A stretch of 64,000 nucleotides of DNA from Candidatus Tumulicola sp. (GCA_035601835.1 DATNNM010000003.1:124001-188000); one strand, 5' to 3'. Shown: positions 50,420-59,674, counted from the first letter of the stretch. Notes: generated by a model not told the origin, from the letters alone. Numbers and translations: made by a program.

Positions 50420-52197
50420 CGGCATTTTCTCGCAAGACCTGCGGCGAGCTGACCTCGAAGGACGAGGGCGCCGGCGTCGAGCTGCGGGGCTGGGTCTCCA
50501 GCTCGCGCGATCACGGAGGGCTGATCTTCGTCGATCTGCGCGACCGCTTCGGCGTGACGCAGTGCGTGTTCGATCCGCGCGTGGATCGCGCATCGGCCGA
50601 CGTGGCGTCGTCGCTGCGTTCCGAGGACGTCGTGGCGGTGCGCGGCACGGTCCGGCGCCGGCCGCCCGGCACGGAGAACGCGAAGCTGACCACCGGCGAG
50701 ATCGAGATCGGCGCGAGCGCCATCGAGGTGCTCAACCGCTCCCTCACCCCTCCTTTTCCGGTGCACGGCGAGGAGGATATCGATGAGAATCTGCGGCTGA
50801 AATACCGCTACATCGACCTGCGCCGGCCGGCCATGCAGCGCAACATCGCGCTGCGCCACCGCGCGCTCAAGGCATGCCGCGACTATCTGGACGGTTTGGG
50901 CTTCCTTGAGATCGAAACGCCGATGCTGATCAAGCGCACGCCGGAAGGCGCGCGCGACTTCCTCGTGCCGAGCCGCTTGCACCCCGGGCAATTCTATGCG
51001 CTGCCTCAATCGCCGCAGCTCTTCAAACAGCTGCTGATGGTGGCAGGCTTCCAGCGCTATTTCCAGATGGCGCGCTGCTTCCGAGACGAGGACACGCGCG
51101 CGGATCGCCAACCGGAGTTCTCGCAGATCGACGTCGAGATGACGTTTCCCACCCAAGAAGACGTCATCGCGGTGATGGAAGGCTCGATGCGAGCGATGTT
51201 CGAGGTCGGGTTAGGCGTGCGCCTCGCGCCCCCGTTCCGCCGCCTCACATTCGGAGAAGCGATGTCGAAGTACGGGACCGACAAGCCGGACCTGCGCTTC
51301 GACATGCCGCTGCACGACCTCAGCCCGGCATTCGAGGGCACCGAGTTCAAGGTGTTCGCAGCGGCGCTCGCGGCAGGCAAGAAGATCATCGGTTTGGTGG
51401 ATCCCGGCGGCGCAGCGCGCTCGCGCCGAGAGTTCGACGCGCTCTCGCAGAACGCGCTCGAGTTCGGAGCCAAGGGACTGGCGTGGTTGACCCTCGGCGC
51501 GGATGGCATCAAATCGTCGCTGCCCAAAGCGGCGCTCGACGACCGGATGCTGGGCAGCGTGCGCGCGCTCGGAAAAGTCGAAGACGGCGATGCCGTGTTC
51601 ATGGTAGCGGACGAGCTCGAGGCCGCACGCGCCGTCGCCGGAAAGTTGCGCCTGCACCTCGGCTCGGCAAAAGGTCTGCGCGACCCCAAACGCTTCGAGT
51701 TCTGCTGGGTGCTCGACTTCCCGCTTTTCGAAAAAGATCCGCAGACCGGTGCGATCGGTCCCATGCACCATCCGTTCACCGCGCCAGCGCCAGGCCAGGA
51801 GTCGCTCGACGGTGATCCGCTCTGCCTGCGCGCCCAGCACTACGACCTCGTGCTCAACGGCTCCGAACTTGGCAGCGGTTCTATTCGCATCCACAACCCC
51901 GAGGTGCAGCGCAAAGTGTTCGCGTTGCTCGGCTATTCCGAAGAGGAAGTGCAAGCGCGCTTCGGCTTCTTGCTCGAAGCGTTCGCGTACGGCGCGCCGC
52001 CGCACGGCGGCATGGCGCTCGGCATCGATCGGATCATCGCCATGATGGTCGGCGCCGATTCCATCCGCGAGGTCATCGCCTTCCCGAAGAACCAGCGCTT
52101 CCAAGACGTGATGATCGACGCGCCGTCGGCCGTGGACGCGCAGCAGCTGCGAGAGCTGCGCATCAAGGTGGACCTGCCCCCCGGCAAGTCGAACTGA
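50416..52197 (+). CDS. aspS: aspartyl-tRNA synthetase
   Basis: Class IIb synthetase of 593 residues. An OB-fold anticodon domain (VELRGWVSSSRDHGGLIFVDLRDR) is followed by the catalytic core with QSPQLFKQLLM, FRDEDTRADRQPEFSQIDVEM (motif 2 region), a GAD insertion domain, and GGMALGIDRIIAMMVG (motif 3). It is the bacterial form with the insertion. GTG 50416 overlaps the previous stop (GTGA), making it the last gene of the hisS-to-aspS run. Whether it charges tRNA-Asn as well depends on gatCAB elsewhere. Confidence 0.96.
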   Translation: MTAFSRKTCGELTSKDEGAGVELRGWVSSSRDHGGLIFVDLRDRFGVTQCVFDPRVDRASADVASSLRSEDVVAVRGTVRRRPPGTENAKLTTGEIEIGASAIEVLNRSLTPPFPVHGEEDIDENLRLKYRYIDLRRPAMQRNIALRHRALKACRDYLDGLGFLEIETPMLIKRTPEGARDFLVPSRLHPGQFYALPQSPQLFKQLLMVAGFQRYFQMARCFRDEDTRADRQPEFSQIDVEMTFPTQEDVIAVMEGSMRAMFEVGLGVRLAPPFRRLTFGEAMSKYGTDKPDLRFDMPLHDLSPAFEGTEFKVFAAALAAGKKIIGLVDPGGAARSRREFDALSQNALEFGAKGLAWLTLGADGIKSSLPKAALDDRMLGSVRALGKVEDGDAVFMVADELEAARAVAGKLRLHLGSAKGLRDPKRFEFCWVLDFPLFEKDPQTGAIGPMHHPFTAPAPGQESLDGDPLCLRAQHYDLVLNGSELGSGSIRIHNPEVQRKVFALLGYSEEEVQARFGFLLEAFAYGAPPHGGMALGIDRIIAMMVGADSIREVIAFPKNQRFQDVMIDAPSAVDAQQLRELRIKVDLPPGKSN

Positions 52198-52210
52198 AAA
52201 GGTGGCTGCG

Positions 52211-53086
52211 ATGTTGACGATCCCGCTTGTCCGCGAGTCCGACGCCTCAGACGAACGCGTTCGCGAGGCCTTTCGCGACATCAAAGCCACGTTGCGGGTG
52301 CCGCTGGTGAGCCAGATATTCCAGGCGTGGGCGACGGTGCCGCGCTTTTTGGATTACGCATGGCGCCGCTTTCGGCCCAACGTGCTCGCCGCGAGCTTCA
52401 TCGAGCAGTCGCGCAGGATCAGCGGGCTCGCCGCGCGGGTGGTTTCGGCGTGGCCGGGCGACGATCACGGAGCGGCCCTGCGCGAGCGGAACGTCAGCGA
52501 AGCGGACATGCTTCGCATGCGCGAGATCTCCAGCATGTTCAACGACCTGGACTGCAAGCTGCTCGCGATCGCGCACGCCGTGCGTCTGGCGCTGGGTGGA
52601 ACCCAAATCGGCGGAGGCGGCATAAGCGGGCCGCAGCACGGCGGCGACAAAGACCGGCTCTCGCGCGATCATCGGGGTCTGAGACTCAGCCTGGTCGACG
52701 AGCGCGATGCCCCGCCTCGCATCCGGACGGTTCTCGAGGACATCAAGTCGAGCCTCGGGCTCTCGCTGATGCCCAGCGAATACCGCGCGATCGCCGCGTT
52801 CCCGGACTGGCTCGAGATATGGTGGAAGGACTGCAAGGCCAGCTTGAACGCGCCGCGCTACGCGGCCCTGCTGCGCGAAGTGGACGAAGCGGGCGTCGAG
52901 GCTGCTCGCGCGCTGCCGTATCGCTTGAACCTCTCCGACGAGCTGTTGCTGCGCTCGGAAGTGACATCCGACGATCGCGCGCGCATCTCGCGCATCAACG
53001 ACGCATTTTGCGAGATGCTGCCCGGCTTGGTCATCACGCTGGCCGTGGCGAACCGCGGCCTCGGCCAGACGACCGGGGTTATCTAG
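52211..53086 (+). CDS. DehI-like protein (haloacid dehalogenase DehI/PF10778 family)
   Basis: 291 residues built of two similar halves. Half 1 has RVREAFRDIKATLRVPLVSQIFQAWATVPRFLDYAWRRFRP; half 2 has RIRTVLEDIKSSLGLSLMPSEYRAIAAFPDWLEIWWKDCKAS. This internal duplication is the hallmark of DehI, a cofactor-independent D/L-2-haloacid dehalogenase. Many family members in ordinary genomes have unknown substrates, so dehalogenation should not be assumed. AAAAGG precedes ATG 52211, which I prefer over GTG 52202. Confidence 0.72.
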   Translation: MLTIPLVRESDASDERVREAFRDIKATLRVPLVSQIFQAWATVPRFLDYAWRRFRPNVLAASFIEQSRRISGLAARVVSAWPGDDHGAALRERNVSEADMLRMREISSMFNDLDCKLLAIAHAVRLALGGTQIGGGGISGPQHGGDKDRLSRDHRGLRLSLVDERDAPPRIRTVLEDIKSSLGLSLMPSEYRAIAAFPDWLEIWWKDCKASLNAPRYAALLREVDEAGVEAARALPYRLNLSDELLLRSEVTSDDRARISRINDAFCEMLPGLVITLAVANRGLGQTTGVI

Positions 53087-53134
53087 GAGAAATCGTTAGA
53101 GATCATCACTGCTTGGCTCCCGGAGGTGTAGAAC

Positions 53135-53524
53135 ATGGTCAATGCGGACGGCATTTCTTATTTCGTCCTGCTGCTGCTCATGGTGCTCATGATCAATTGG
53201 CTGTTCCACGTGCACGCGCTGGGAAGCGCGTGGCGGGAGAACAAGCGTCAACTGCTGCAGATGGGCATCGCGTTCGCGGCAGGCGCGCTGTTCGCGTGGT
53301 TTTCACGCCATGGCGTGTTGTGGGCGCTGCATCTCGTGCCTGAGGGCGGCGGTCTCGATTCGCTCGTCACTGGCGCTGTGATCGCGATCGGCTCTGACAA
53401 CCTCAGCCTGCTGCAAACCCTCGGGGGGCACGCCGCCGCGCCGCAAGCGGCGGCTGCGGGCGCTGCAGGCGGTGCGATTCCGGACGTCGTGCAGGTCAGC
53501 GGACAAGTGCGCCTCGTCAAATGA
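53135..53524 (+). CDS. small membrane protein, unknown family
   Basis: 129 residues. Hydrophobic segment VLLLLMVLMINWLFHVHALG near the N-terminus and a second, ARMGI-AFAAGALFAWFSRHG-like segment at about 43-58; the C-terminal third is Ala/Gly-rich (AAPQAAAAGAAGGA). GGAGGTG lies eight bases before the ATG. The stop overlaps the next gene. No family recognised. Confidence 0.65.
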   Translation: MVNADGISYFVLLLLMVLMINWLFHVHALGSAWRENKRQLLQMGIAFAAGALFAWFSRHGVLWALHLVPEGGGLDSLVTGAVIAIGSDNLSLLQTLGGHAAAPQAAAAGAAGGAIPDVVQVSGQVRLVK

Positions 53525-54237
53525 GACGGGCCGCGGCGATGCTGGCGTTGGCCGGCGCGCTTGTCGCAGGTCAACTCCACGAACGTCGCATCGCGTCCGC
53601 GCAGACCGCAGGGGCGCAGCAGTTCATCACCTGCGTCAATGACGCGCTGCCGTCACAGCAGCGCGAATTACTGCGCGGTATGTCGCAAGGGCTGCAAGAC
53701 GTGGCCTACCAGCGCGCCGTCTCGGCCTGCTTGGACCAACAGCCGAACCTCGGTGTGGGCCGAGGAGATCCTAGAGTGCTCGGCGTCGCACGGTGCCTCG
53801 AGCGCTCTTTCAACATCGAGTGTTTTCAGATCGCGCTCGCCTCACCGCCGCCGACGGCGACCCCAACCCCCGCGCCAAAACCGACGCCGACGCCGACGCC
53901 CAGCCCTTCGCCGACGCCGACACCCACGCCGAGTCCATCACCGACTCCGCGGCCGTCCCCCGCTCCGGCGACGACGCCGCCCGGCTCGGTAAAGCCGCAC
54001 TCCGCGTCGTCGGCTCCGCGACGTACGGCGGGGCCGCAACCCACGCTCCTACCGCCGGTGCCCGCGCCGTCCCCTTCGAGCGCGCCGGTCGTCGACGCCG
54101 GCGCAGCGTACATCGGGCTTGGCTGCGCTTTCTTAGCCGGCGTGCTCTTTGGTGCGGGTCTTGTCGCCAGGCGCGAAGATGCTCGCCGGCGCGCGAAAAG
54201 GCGGATCGCGATCGAGGTCGACCTCGAGGCGAAGTAG
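53521..54237 (+). CDS. secreted protein with Pro/Thr/Ser repeat and C-terminal membrane anchor
   Basis: 238 residues. Signal peptide to about residue 28, then a small domain with four cysteines (FITCVNDALPS, AVSACLDQQP, VARCLERS, ECFQ). A low-complexity PTPTPSPSPTP linker of about 50 residues follows, then a single C-terminal hydrophobic helix (GAAYIGLGCAFLAGVLFGAG) and a basic tail. The topology is that of a surface or periplasmic domain held on a stalk. Its ATG overlaps the previous stop (ATGA). Confidence 0.7.
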   Translation: MRRAAAMLALAGALVAGQLHERRIASAQTAGAQQFITCVNDALPSQQRELLRGMSQGLQDVAYQRAVSACLDQQPNLGVGRGDPRVLGVARCLERSFNIECFQIALASPPPTATPTPAPKPTPTPTPSPSPTPTPTPSPSPTPRPSPAPATTPPGSVKPHSASSAPRRTAGPQPTLLPPVPAPSPSSAPVVDAGAAYIGLGCAFLAGVLFGAGLVARREDARRRAKRRIAIEVDLEAK

Positions 54238-54259
54238 CCCGCCCATTAAAAGACGGCCG

Positions 54260-55351
54260 TCAGTTCGTGATCTCCCAAATCGTCTTGGGCGGCGCGATCA
54301 GATACACGGTGCCGCCGGAACCGTCGAGCCACACGTGCGCGAATTGATCGCGCTTGTAGATGCGGCGGATCTCCCCGGGCGCGGCATACGGATCATTGAC
54401 GATGACGTCGCCCGCGCTCGTGAATCCGCGGACCACCAGCAAGTGGCCGTCCGTCTTGTCGTACGGAGCGCCCTGCAATTCGCCGGACTTCGCCGAGAGG
54501 CTCGCGATGACCGGAATCGCGCGCGCGATGAGCTGCTCGAGGTCCGCCAGGTTGGAGTATTGCCTGACGTAGCCGCCCAGCCCGTGCTCCGCGGCGAACG
54601 CGACATTGAACGGCCAATTGCCGGTTCCGTCATACACCGGATCGTAGGTGCCGTCGGCTGCGGCGGGCACGTCGACATCCCACTCCGGGTGTGCGGCATC
54701 GCGCGCCCAATACGCCATCACCATCGACACGCTTGCAGGGCTGCACCACGCGTCGCCGCCGCCTCCGACGGCATCGGGAGAAGCAGGCACGCGCTGCGTG
54801 CGCTCGGGCACGTGAAGATCGGTCCCCCAAGCGAACTTTTGGATGTCGGCGCGAGCGCCGGGCGGTACGCCGAGCGAGGTCGCGACCGCGAGCAAGTCGA
54901 TGCTCGGCGATCTGCCATCCGCGGAGTCCTGCAGATTCACGCCGATCTGGAAAGCGTCAGCGGGCGCGCGCAGCGTCAGCGTGTCGGTGTCGACTTTGCC
55001 CTCGGTGTCCTGCTGCCCGGCCAACGAACGGCGCTTGCCGGCGAGACGGTTTGAACTCCACAGACCCATGACGTACCAGCGCGTCCAGCGCCCGCCGACG
55101 CGAGCGCGCAGCGTCAGTTCGAGCGAGCTGCCGCGCGGCGTGATCGCGTTCCACGAAGCGATCGCGACGGTGAAACCGCCGGGCACCATCTGGGGATCGC
55201 CTTCGATGTCGGTCGATGCGGCCGGTTGGAAACGCTCGACCCAAACGCGGTCGTTAGCATCGCCGCCCGCGCGCGCGGGTCCGCCCGCGGAGCTCACGAC
55301 CGCGCAAAGCGCAACAAGGCTGCACGCACGCGCTAGATTTCCCATTCCCAA
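54260..55351 (-). CDS. secreted C39-like cysteine peptidase
   Basis: 363 residues. Signal peptide MGMGNLARACSLVALCAVVS. The N-terminal 180 residues are beta-rich (galactose-binding-like appearance). From about residue 205 there is a papain-like C39_2-type domain: GGGGDAWCSPASVSMVMAYW with the catalytic Cys, DGHLLVVRGFTSAGDVIVNDP with the catalytic His and a downstream Asp. It is the last gene of a five-gene minus-strand run with peptide uptake and dipeptide-processing genes, so cleavage of peptidoglycan stem peptides is a reasonable guess (inference). Confidence 0.78.
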   Translation of the reverse strand: MGMGNLARACSLVALCAVVSSAGGPARAGGDANDRVWVERFQPAASTDIEGDPQMVPGGFTVAIASWNAITPRGSSLELTLRARVGGRWTRWYVMGLWSSNRLAGKRRSLAGQQDTEGKVDTDTLTLRAPADAFQIGVNLQDSADGRSPSIDLLAVATSLGVPPGARADIQKFAWGTDLHVPERTQRVPASPDAVGGGGDAWCSPASVSMVMAYWARDAAHPEWDVDVPAAADGTYDPVYDGTGNWPFNVAFAAEHGLGGYVRQYSNLADLEQLIARAIPVIASLSAKSGELQGAPYDKTDGHLLVVRGFTSAGDVIVNDPYAAPGEIRRIYKRDQFAHVWLDGSGGTVYLIAPPKTIWEITN

Positions 55352-56940
55352 GCGTTCCAGAAATCGGTGATGACCGGCGACGGCTTGTAGCCGCGGAGAT
55401 CGCTGTTCGCCGCCACGACGCTGTTATCCCAATAGATTATGACCGCCGGAACCTCTTGCAGCATGATGCGCCAGGCCGCCTCGTAGTCGCGCCGTCGCGC
55501 CGCCTGATCGAAGACGTGCTGCGCGTCGGCCAAATACGCATCCACGCGCCGGTTGCAGTAGAAGTTCGTGTTGCCGCCGTGCGGCGGCCAGTAGGCACAT
55601 CCCCAGAGCGCGAGGTTATCGGGATCGGTGCCTTCGGTGTTGACGATCCACGCCATATCGTACTTGCCGCCATACAGCGGCCCGTTTTCAGCGAACAGGA
55701 CCGCGCCGGCGTAATTTTTGATCGTCAAGTCGATCCCGACGTCTTTGAGCTCCTGCGCGATCAGCGCTTCTGCCGCGGCGCCCGCGCGATTATCAGCGGC
55801 GGTCGAGATCGTCAGCGCGAGCCGTTGACCGTTCTTCACGCGCACGCCGTCCTGATCCGGCGACCAGCCGGCCTTGTCCAGCGTTGTCCGCGCCGCGCTC
55901 GGATCGTGCGCCGGCGGCTCGAGCGCGTTGGCAGCCCAGGAAAAGGGCGGGATGTCGGTCACGGCTCGAATCGCGTAGCCGCCGTACACCGCTTTGATGA
56001 TGCGATCGACGTCGATCGCCTGAGCGATCGCGCGCCGCAGCGCGACGTCCGAGAGAAGCGGGCTCTTGCAATTGAAGTCGAGATGGCGGTAGTTGGCGAT
56101 CATGTGCTTGGTGACGCGGATGCCGTCGATGGCGTCTAGATCGTGCACTTGCGGTTTGGCGACGCCGTCGACGACGTCGAGCTCGTGCGTGCGCAGCAGC
56201 TGGACGACCGTATTCGTGTTGGGCACGACCTTGATGATGATCTGATCCAGTCTCGGTTTGCCGCGCCAGTAGCGCGCGTTGGGAGCGAACACCAATTCCG
56301 AACCGTGTTCCCAATGCTGCAGCACGAACGGACCGTCGCCTATCGGCGCGGCGTCGTACGCGATGTTGTGCAGCGTCTTGTAGCGGCTCAGCAGATGCGC
56401 GGGCAGCGGCGGGAAGTCGCCCTCGGAGAACAGGTACACGGCGGGACTGAACGGCTCTTTCAGCACGATTGTCACTTGATGTTCGTCGTCGGCGACGATG
56501 TCTTTGATCTTGTCGAAGCCGGCCGTACGCACCACCGGATTATTGCCGCCCATGATCGCGCGCCACGTGAAGATGACGTCCTTCGCGGTGACCGGCACGC
56601 CGTCCGACCACAGGACCTCCTTGCGCAGCTTGAACGTGACGCGCAATCCGTCTTTGCTGATCAACCCGTTTTGCGGGGACGGGAAAATCGTCGCGAGGCT
56701 GGGCACCGGCCGGCCGCGATCGTCAAAGCGGAAGAACGGTTCGAAAAGCAATGCGGTGACGTCGTCCGCCGACGCCTGGTTGGAGAACATGCGCACAAGC
56801 GTGTTCGGCTCTTCCGACTCGGCAAAGCGCACGACGCCGTGAATGGTCCACGGATTGCCCGCCCCGCGCGTCGGCGCCTCGGAGACTTTGGAACACGCGA
56901 CCAGCGCGATCAGAATCGACAGAAACGCCGCGTATCTCAC
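55333..56940 (-). CDS. peptide ABC transporter substrate-binding lipoprotein (family 5)
   Basis: 535 residues. Lipoprotein signal (MRYAAFLSILIALVACSK, lipid at Cys16). SBP family 5 features: FEPFFRFDDRGRPVPSLAT, LRKEVLWSDGVPVTAKDVIFTWRAI, YDAAPIGDGPFVLQHWEHG, SDVALRRAIAQAIDVDRII, and near the end YWPPHGGNTNFYCNRRVDAYL. OppA/DppA/MppA relatives bind peptides including murein peptides. No permease or ATPase genes are adjacent. It overlaps the DUF1611 gene by four bases and the C39-like gene by about 19. Confidence 0.9.
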   Translation of the reverse strand: MRYAAFLSILIALVACSKVSEAPTRGAGNPWTIHGVVRFAESEEPNTLVRMFSNQASADDVTALLFEPFFRFDDRGRPVPSLATIFPSPQNGLISKDGLRVTFKLRKEVLWSDGVPVTAKDVIFTWRAIMGGNNPVVRTAGFDKIKDIVADDEHQVTIVLKEPFSPAVYLFSEGDFPPLPAHLLSRYKTLHNIAYDAAPIGDGPFVLQHWEHGSELVFAPNARYWRGKPRLDQIIIKVVPNTNTVVQLLRTHELDVVDGVAKPQVHDLDAIDGIRVTKHMIANYRHLDFNCKSPLLSDVALRRAIAQAIDVDRIIKAVYGGYAIRAVTDIPPFSWAANALEPPAHDPSAARTTLDKAGWSPDQDGVRVKNGQRLALTISTAADNRAGAAAEALIAQELKDVGIDLTIKNYAGAVLFAENGPLYGGKYDMAWIVNTEGTDPDNLALWGCAYWPPHGGNTNFYCNRRVDAYLADAQHVFDQAARRRDYEAAWRIMLQEVPAVIIYWDNSVVAANSDLRGYKPSPVITDFWNAWEWEI

Positions 56941-58016
56941 GCCCGGACGTTCTCTTTCGCCTTCGCCGTCTCAGCGGCGGCGGCACGCACCGCGCGCCAC
57001 AACTTCGCGCCGCCGAAGCGCACGACGTCGTCGACCGGCAGCCCGGTCTGCGCTTCAACGGCGGTGATGGCCGCGCGCGCGGCAGCATCGTCCAGATCCA
57101 TCGTGTTGAGCGCCACCGCCGCGACCCGCGCCGGCTTGACCAGCCGGAGCAGCGCTTCGTGCAACGCGATGAATTCGGGCAACGGCGGGAGCGGCACGCC
57201 GTACTCCTCGATATCGCGCCGTCCGGCCTGCGCGCACATCACGAGCACGTCCGGCGAGCAGCCGAACAAGAGGCCGTGCGTCACCGGAGCGTAGGCGGGA
57301 TGCGCGATGCTGCCTTGCCCTTCAACGAGCGCATAGTCGGCCTCAGCTGAAACGCCGAGCAGCAGTTGTTCAGCAGCTCCGGTTATGAAGTCCGAAATCA
57401 CGCGGTCGACGGCGATCCCCTTGCCCGCGATGAGAATGCCTGTCTGGCCGGTAGCGACGAATTCGCTCCGCTCGCCCGCTTCGCGTGCCGCCCGATCGAG
57501 CTCGATCATGACGGTCTTCTTGCCGATCGCGCAATCCGTGCCGACCGCCAGAACGACGACTTGCGGCACGCGCGCCGCTGCGCCCGAGTACAACGGGATG
57601 TCCGGCGGCGGCACGCGCACATCCCATAACCGCGCCCCGCTCGCCTTAGCGCGTTCGACGAATTCCGCATCGTCGCGCAACAGCTCATGCAGTCCGCTGA
57701 CGATCTCGAGACCCGCGTCGATCGCCACTAGGATGTGTTCGCGGAAGCTCGGCGGGATGAAGCCGCCTTGATTGGCGACGCCCAACAGCAGCGAGGTCGG
57801 CCGGAGCGCGAGCGCCTCGCGCATCGACGCGATGACGGGCGCGTCGCAGCCCAAACGCGGCATGACCTCGCGCATCGTCTTGCCCGCGTACCCGGAATCG
57901 ATCACCGCGACGACTTTGTCGCGGCCATATTGCATCACGCCGTGCGCCGTTTTGGCGCGCCGATCCGTGAGAAAACCGTCGGTGATGATGGCGTAGCGCC
58001 GCGGCGCAGTCGGCAT
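56937..58016 (-). CDS. DUF1611 family protein (DgcN-like N-acetyltransferase)
   Basis: 359 residues. N-terminal Rossmann-like part (YAIITDGFLTDRRAKTAHGVM, VVAVIDSGYAGKTMREVMP) and a P-loop domain with AVGTDCAIGKKTVMIELDRAA and VEGQGSIAHPAYAPVTHGLLFGC. DUF1611 members adjacent to dipeptide epimerase-like genes have been described as DgcN, an N-acetyltransferase acting with DgcA on D-glutamate. The epimerase-like gene is directly upstream here. ATG 58016 follows eight bases after its stop. Confidence 0.85.
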   Translation of the reverse strand: MPTAPRRYAIITDGFLTDRRAKTAHGVMQYGRDKVVAVIDSGYAGKTMREVMPRLGCDAPVIASMREALALRPTSLLLGVANQGGFIPPSFREHILVAIDAGLEIVSGLHELLRDDAEFVERAKASGARLWDVRVPPPDIPLYSGAAARVPQVVVLAVGTDCAIGKKTVMIELDRAAREAGERSEFVATGQTGILIAGKGIAVDRVISDFITGAAEQLLLGVSAEADYALVEGQGSIAHPAYAPVTHGLLFGCSPDVLVMCAQAGRRDIEEYGVPLPPLPEFIALHEALLRLVKPARVAAVALNTMDLDDAAARAAITAVEAQTGLPVDDVVRFGGAKLWRAVRAAAAETAKAKENVRA

Positions 58017-58024
58017 GGGGCGTT

Positions 58025-59032
58025 TTACGCCGCCGCGCGCCTCCGGACCCCCAGGCCGGGCGCCGTCGACAGACATAACTGCGCGCCGCGATATTCCAGA
58101 CCTTCGAACGGATCGTCGGCGACCAACAGCGGTCCGTCGATGTCGGCATATTCCGCCATCGGCGTCAGATGCGCGCCAGCCGCCGAGAGCACGGACGACT
58201 CGATCATGCACCCGATCATCACTTTCATGCCCAGGGCGTGGGCCGCGCGGATCATGCGCGCGCCCTCGCGCATGCCGCCGCACTTGACCAGCTTCACATT
58301 GATGCCGTCCACGCAGCCGGCGAGCGCGCTCACGTCCTCGGGCGTGCGCGAGTCCTCGTCGGTGAAGATGGGAATGGGCGAGCGCTCCTTCACGTAACGC
58401 AAGTGTTCAGGATGTCCGGCGGGCACGGGCTGCTCGCAAAACTCGAGGTCGAAGCGCTTGAGCTCTTTCAAGAGTCTGACGGCTTCTTCGGGAGGCCATC
58501 CTTCGTTGGCGTCGACGCGGATCGTGCCCGTAAATTCGGCGCGAATGGCCTCCACGGTCTCGATCTCGCGCCCGCCGCCAAGTTTGACTTTGAGGATAGG
58601 CATGTGCGCGGCTTCGCGAACTTTCGCCAGCGTCGTCTCGATGTCGGCGATGCCGATCGTGAAGGACGTCGGTTTCGCCGCGGACGGGTCAAGCCCGAAC
58701 AACTCGTAGAGCGGCACGCCGAGGCGTTTTCCGGCCAAATCGTGCAAGGCGATGTCGAGTGCGCACATGGCGCCGCGTCGCTCCTGCGGCACGCGCGACA
58801 GCGTTTCCTCGACGTCGAGCAGGTTCGCGCCCTCAAGCGTGACCTCGCGCATCTGGCGCTCGATGAGTTCCACGCTTTCATCGTATCTGCCGGACGGGGT
58901 CACCTCGCCCAAACCCTCGAGCCCCTCCGCGAAAAGATGCACGATCAGCGAGCGCGAGACGTCTTCGGAACCGCGCGCGATGGTGAAGCGATGCCGCAGG
59001 CGCATCTCGATCGGCTCGCACTGCAGCCGCAC
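58025..59032 (-). CDS. enolase-superfamily epimerase (L-Ala-D/L-Glu epimerase or DgcA type)
   Basis: 335 residues. MLE-subgroup features: catalytic Lys pair in PILKVKLGGG, metal ligands Asp in IRVDANEGW, Glu in EFCEQPV and Asp in FTDEDS, and the second Lys in INVKLVKCGG. SSVLSAAGAHL and DIDGPLLVADDPF at the end are typical of dipeptide epimerases. These convert L-Ala-D-Glu from murein to L-Ala-L-Glu. The close relative DgcA racemises N-acetyl-D-Glu. The DUF1611 neighbour keeps both readings open. Confidence 0.9.
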   Translation of the reverse strand: MRLQCEPIEMRLRHRFTIARGSEDVSRSLIVHLFAEGLEGLGEVTPSGRYDESVELIERQMREVTLEGANLLDVEETLSRVPQERRGAMCALDIALHDLAGKRLGVPLYELFGLDPSAAKPTSFTIGIADIETTLAKVREAAHMPILKVKLGGGREIETVEAIRAEFTGTIRVDANEGWPPEEAVRLLKELKRFDLEFCEQPVPAGHPEHLRYVKERSPIPIFTDEDSRTPEDVSALAGCVDGINVKLVKCGGMREGARMIRAAHALGMKVMIGCMIESSVLSAAGAHLTPMAEYADIDGPLLVADDPFEGLEYRGAQLCLSTAPGLGVRRRAAA

Positions 59033-59039
59033 GGGCGCT

Positions 59040-59453
59040 CTACGTCTTGGTCCGGCGAACGGCGAGCGAGACGATCCAGAGCGGTCCGACGAGCAGATGG
59101 ACGAGGTTGGTCAGGAATGCAGGACTGCGTCCTTCGTGATGATGTCCGACGAATTGGAAGATCCACCCCACCACGAAAAGGGCGATCGCGACGGGCCACC
59201 AGACGAAGCGGCCGATCACGTACAAGAGCGCGAAGGCGACAAGGGCGACAAGTCCGAGTTTGAGGTCGAGCGTCAGATAGAAGCTGATGACCGCGACGCC
59301 GGCTACCATCGCAAGATCGATCGGGCCGAAACGGACCAACTCGAGCAACGCGAAGATCGACAGCACGATCAGCGGAATGCCGATCTCGTGGCAGATGAGG
59401 TTGCGGCGGTCGGTGTGATAGGTGCCGTATTCGGCAAGATAGTGGTCGACCAT
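59040..59453 (-). CDS. Mpo1-like (DUF962) membrane protein
   Basis: 137 residues with about four membrane helices. It has the conserved histidines of the family: YHTDRRNLICHEIGIPLI near the N-terminus and FQFVGHHHEGRSPAFLTNLVHLLVGP near the C-terminus. Yeast Mpo1 is an Fe(II) dioxygenase that alpha-oxidises 2-hydroxy fatty acids; the bacterial role is unknown. It is the first gene of the minus-strand run, seven bases before the epimerase gene. Confidence 0.82.
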   Translation of the reverse strand: MVDHYLAEYGTYHTDRRNLICHEIGIPLIVLSIFALLELVRFGPIDLAMVAGVAVISFYLTLDLKLGLVALVAFALLYVIGRFVWWPVAIALFVVGWIFQFVGHHHEGRSPAFLTNLVHLLVGPLWIVSLAVRRTKT

Positions 59454-59518
59454 GGCGGGCGATTCGGTGCGCCACGGACGCGCCCTCTGGCGACATTGTT
59501 CGCGCGAATCGGGCCAAT

Positions 59519-59543
59519 AAAAAGGCAGCCGCCCGGAGGCGGC
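59519..59543 (-). terminator. Rho-independent terminator of the 23-residue peptide gene
   Basis: Minus-strand hairpin GCCGCC / GGCGGC (59543-59538 with 59533-59528, 4-base loop), then TGCC and five T (59523-59519). It lies 28 bases after the small gene's stop. Confidence 0.8.
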
Positions 59544-59570
59544 CGCCCGCTTGCTACCTGAATCGCGCGC

Positions 59571-59642
59571 CTAGAGCTTCAAGTGCCCCGTGACGACGAG
59601 GAAGATGAGCACTAGGAGCACGATGACGAGCGCAGTATCCAT
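59571..59642 (-). CDS. 23-residue single-pass membrane peptide
   Basis: ATG 59642 to TAG 59571. The product is M-D-T followed by an uninterrupted hydrophobic run (ALVIVLLVLIFLVV) and the polar end TGHLKL, i.e. one transmembrane helix. GGAGG sits seven bases before the ATG, a perfect TATAAT (59680-59675) stands about 33 bases upstream and a terminator follows. It therefore has all parts of an independent gene. Possible roles are a small regulator of a membrane complex or a type I toxin-like peptide; no antitoxin RNA was identified. Confidence 0.7.
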   Translation of the reverse strand: MDTALVIVLLVLIFLVVTGHLKL

Positions 59643-59674
59643 TGTAGCCTCCTTGGCAAAACGAGTTCGCTAGC

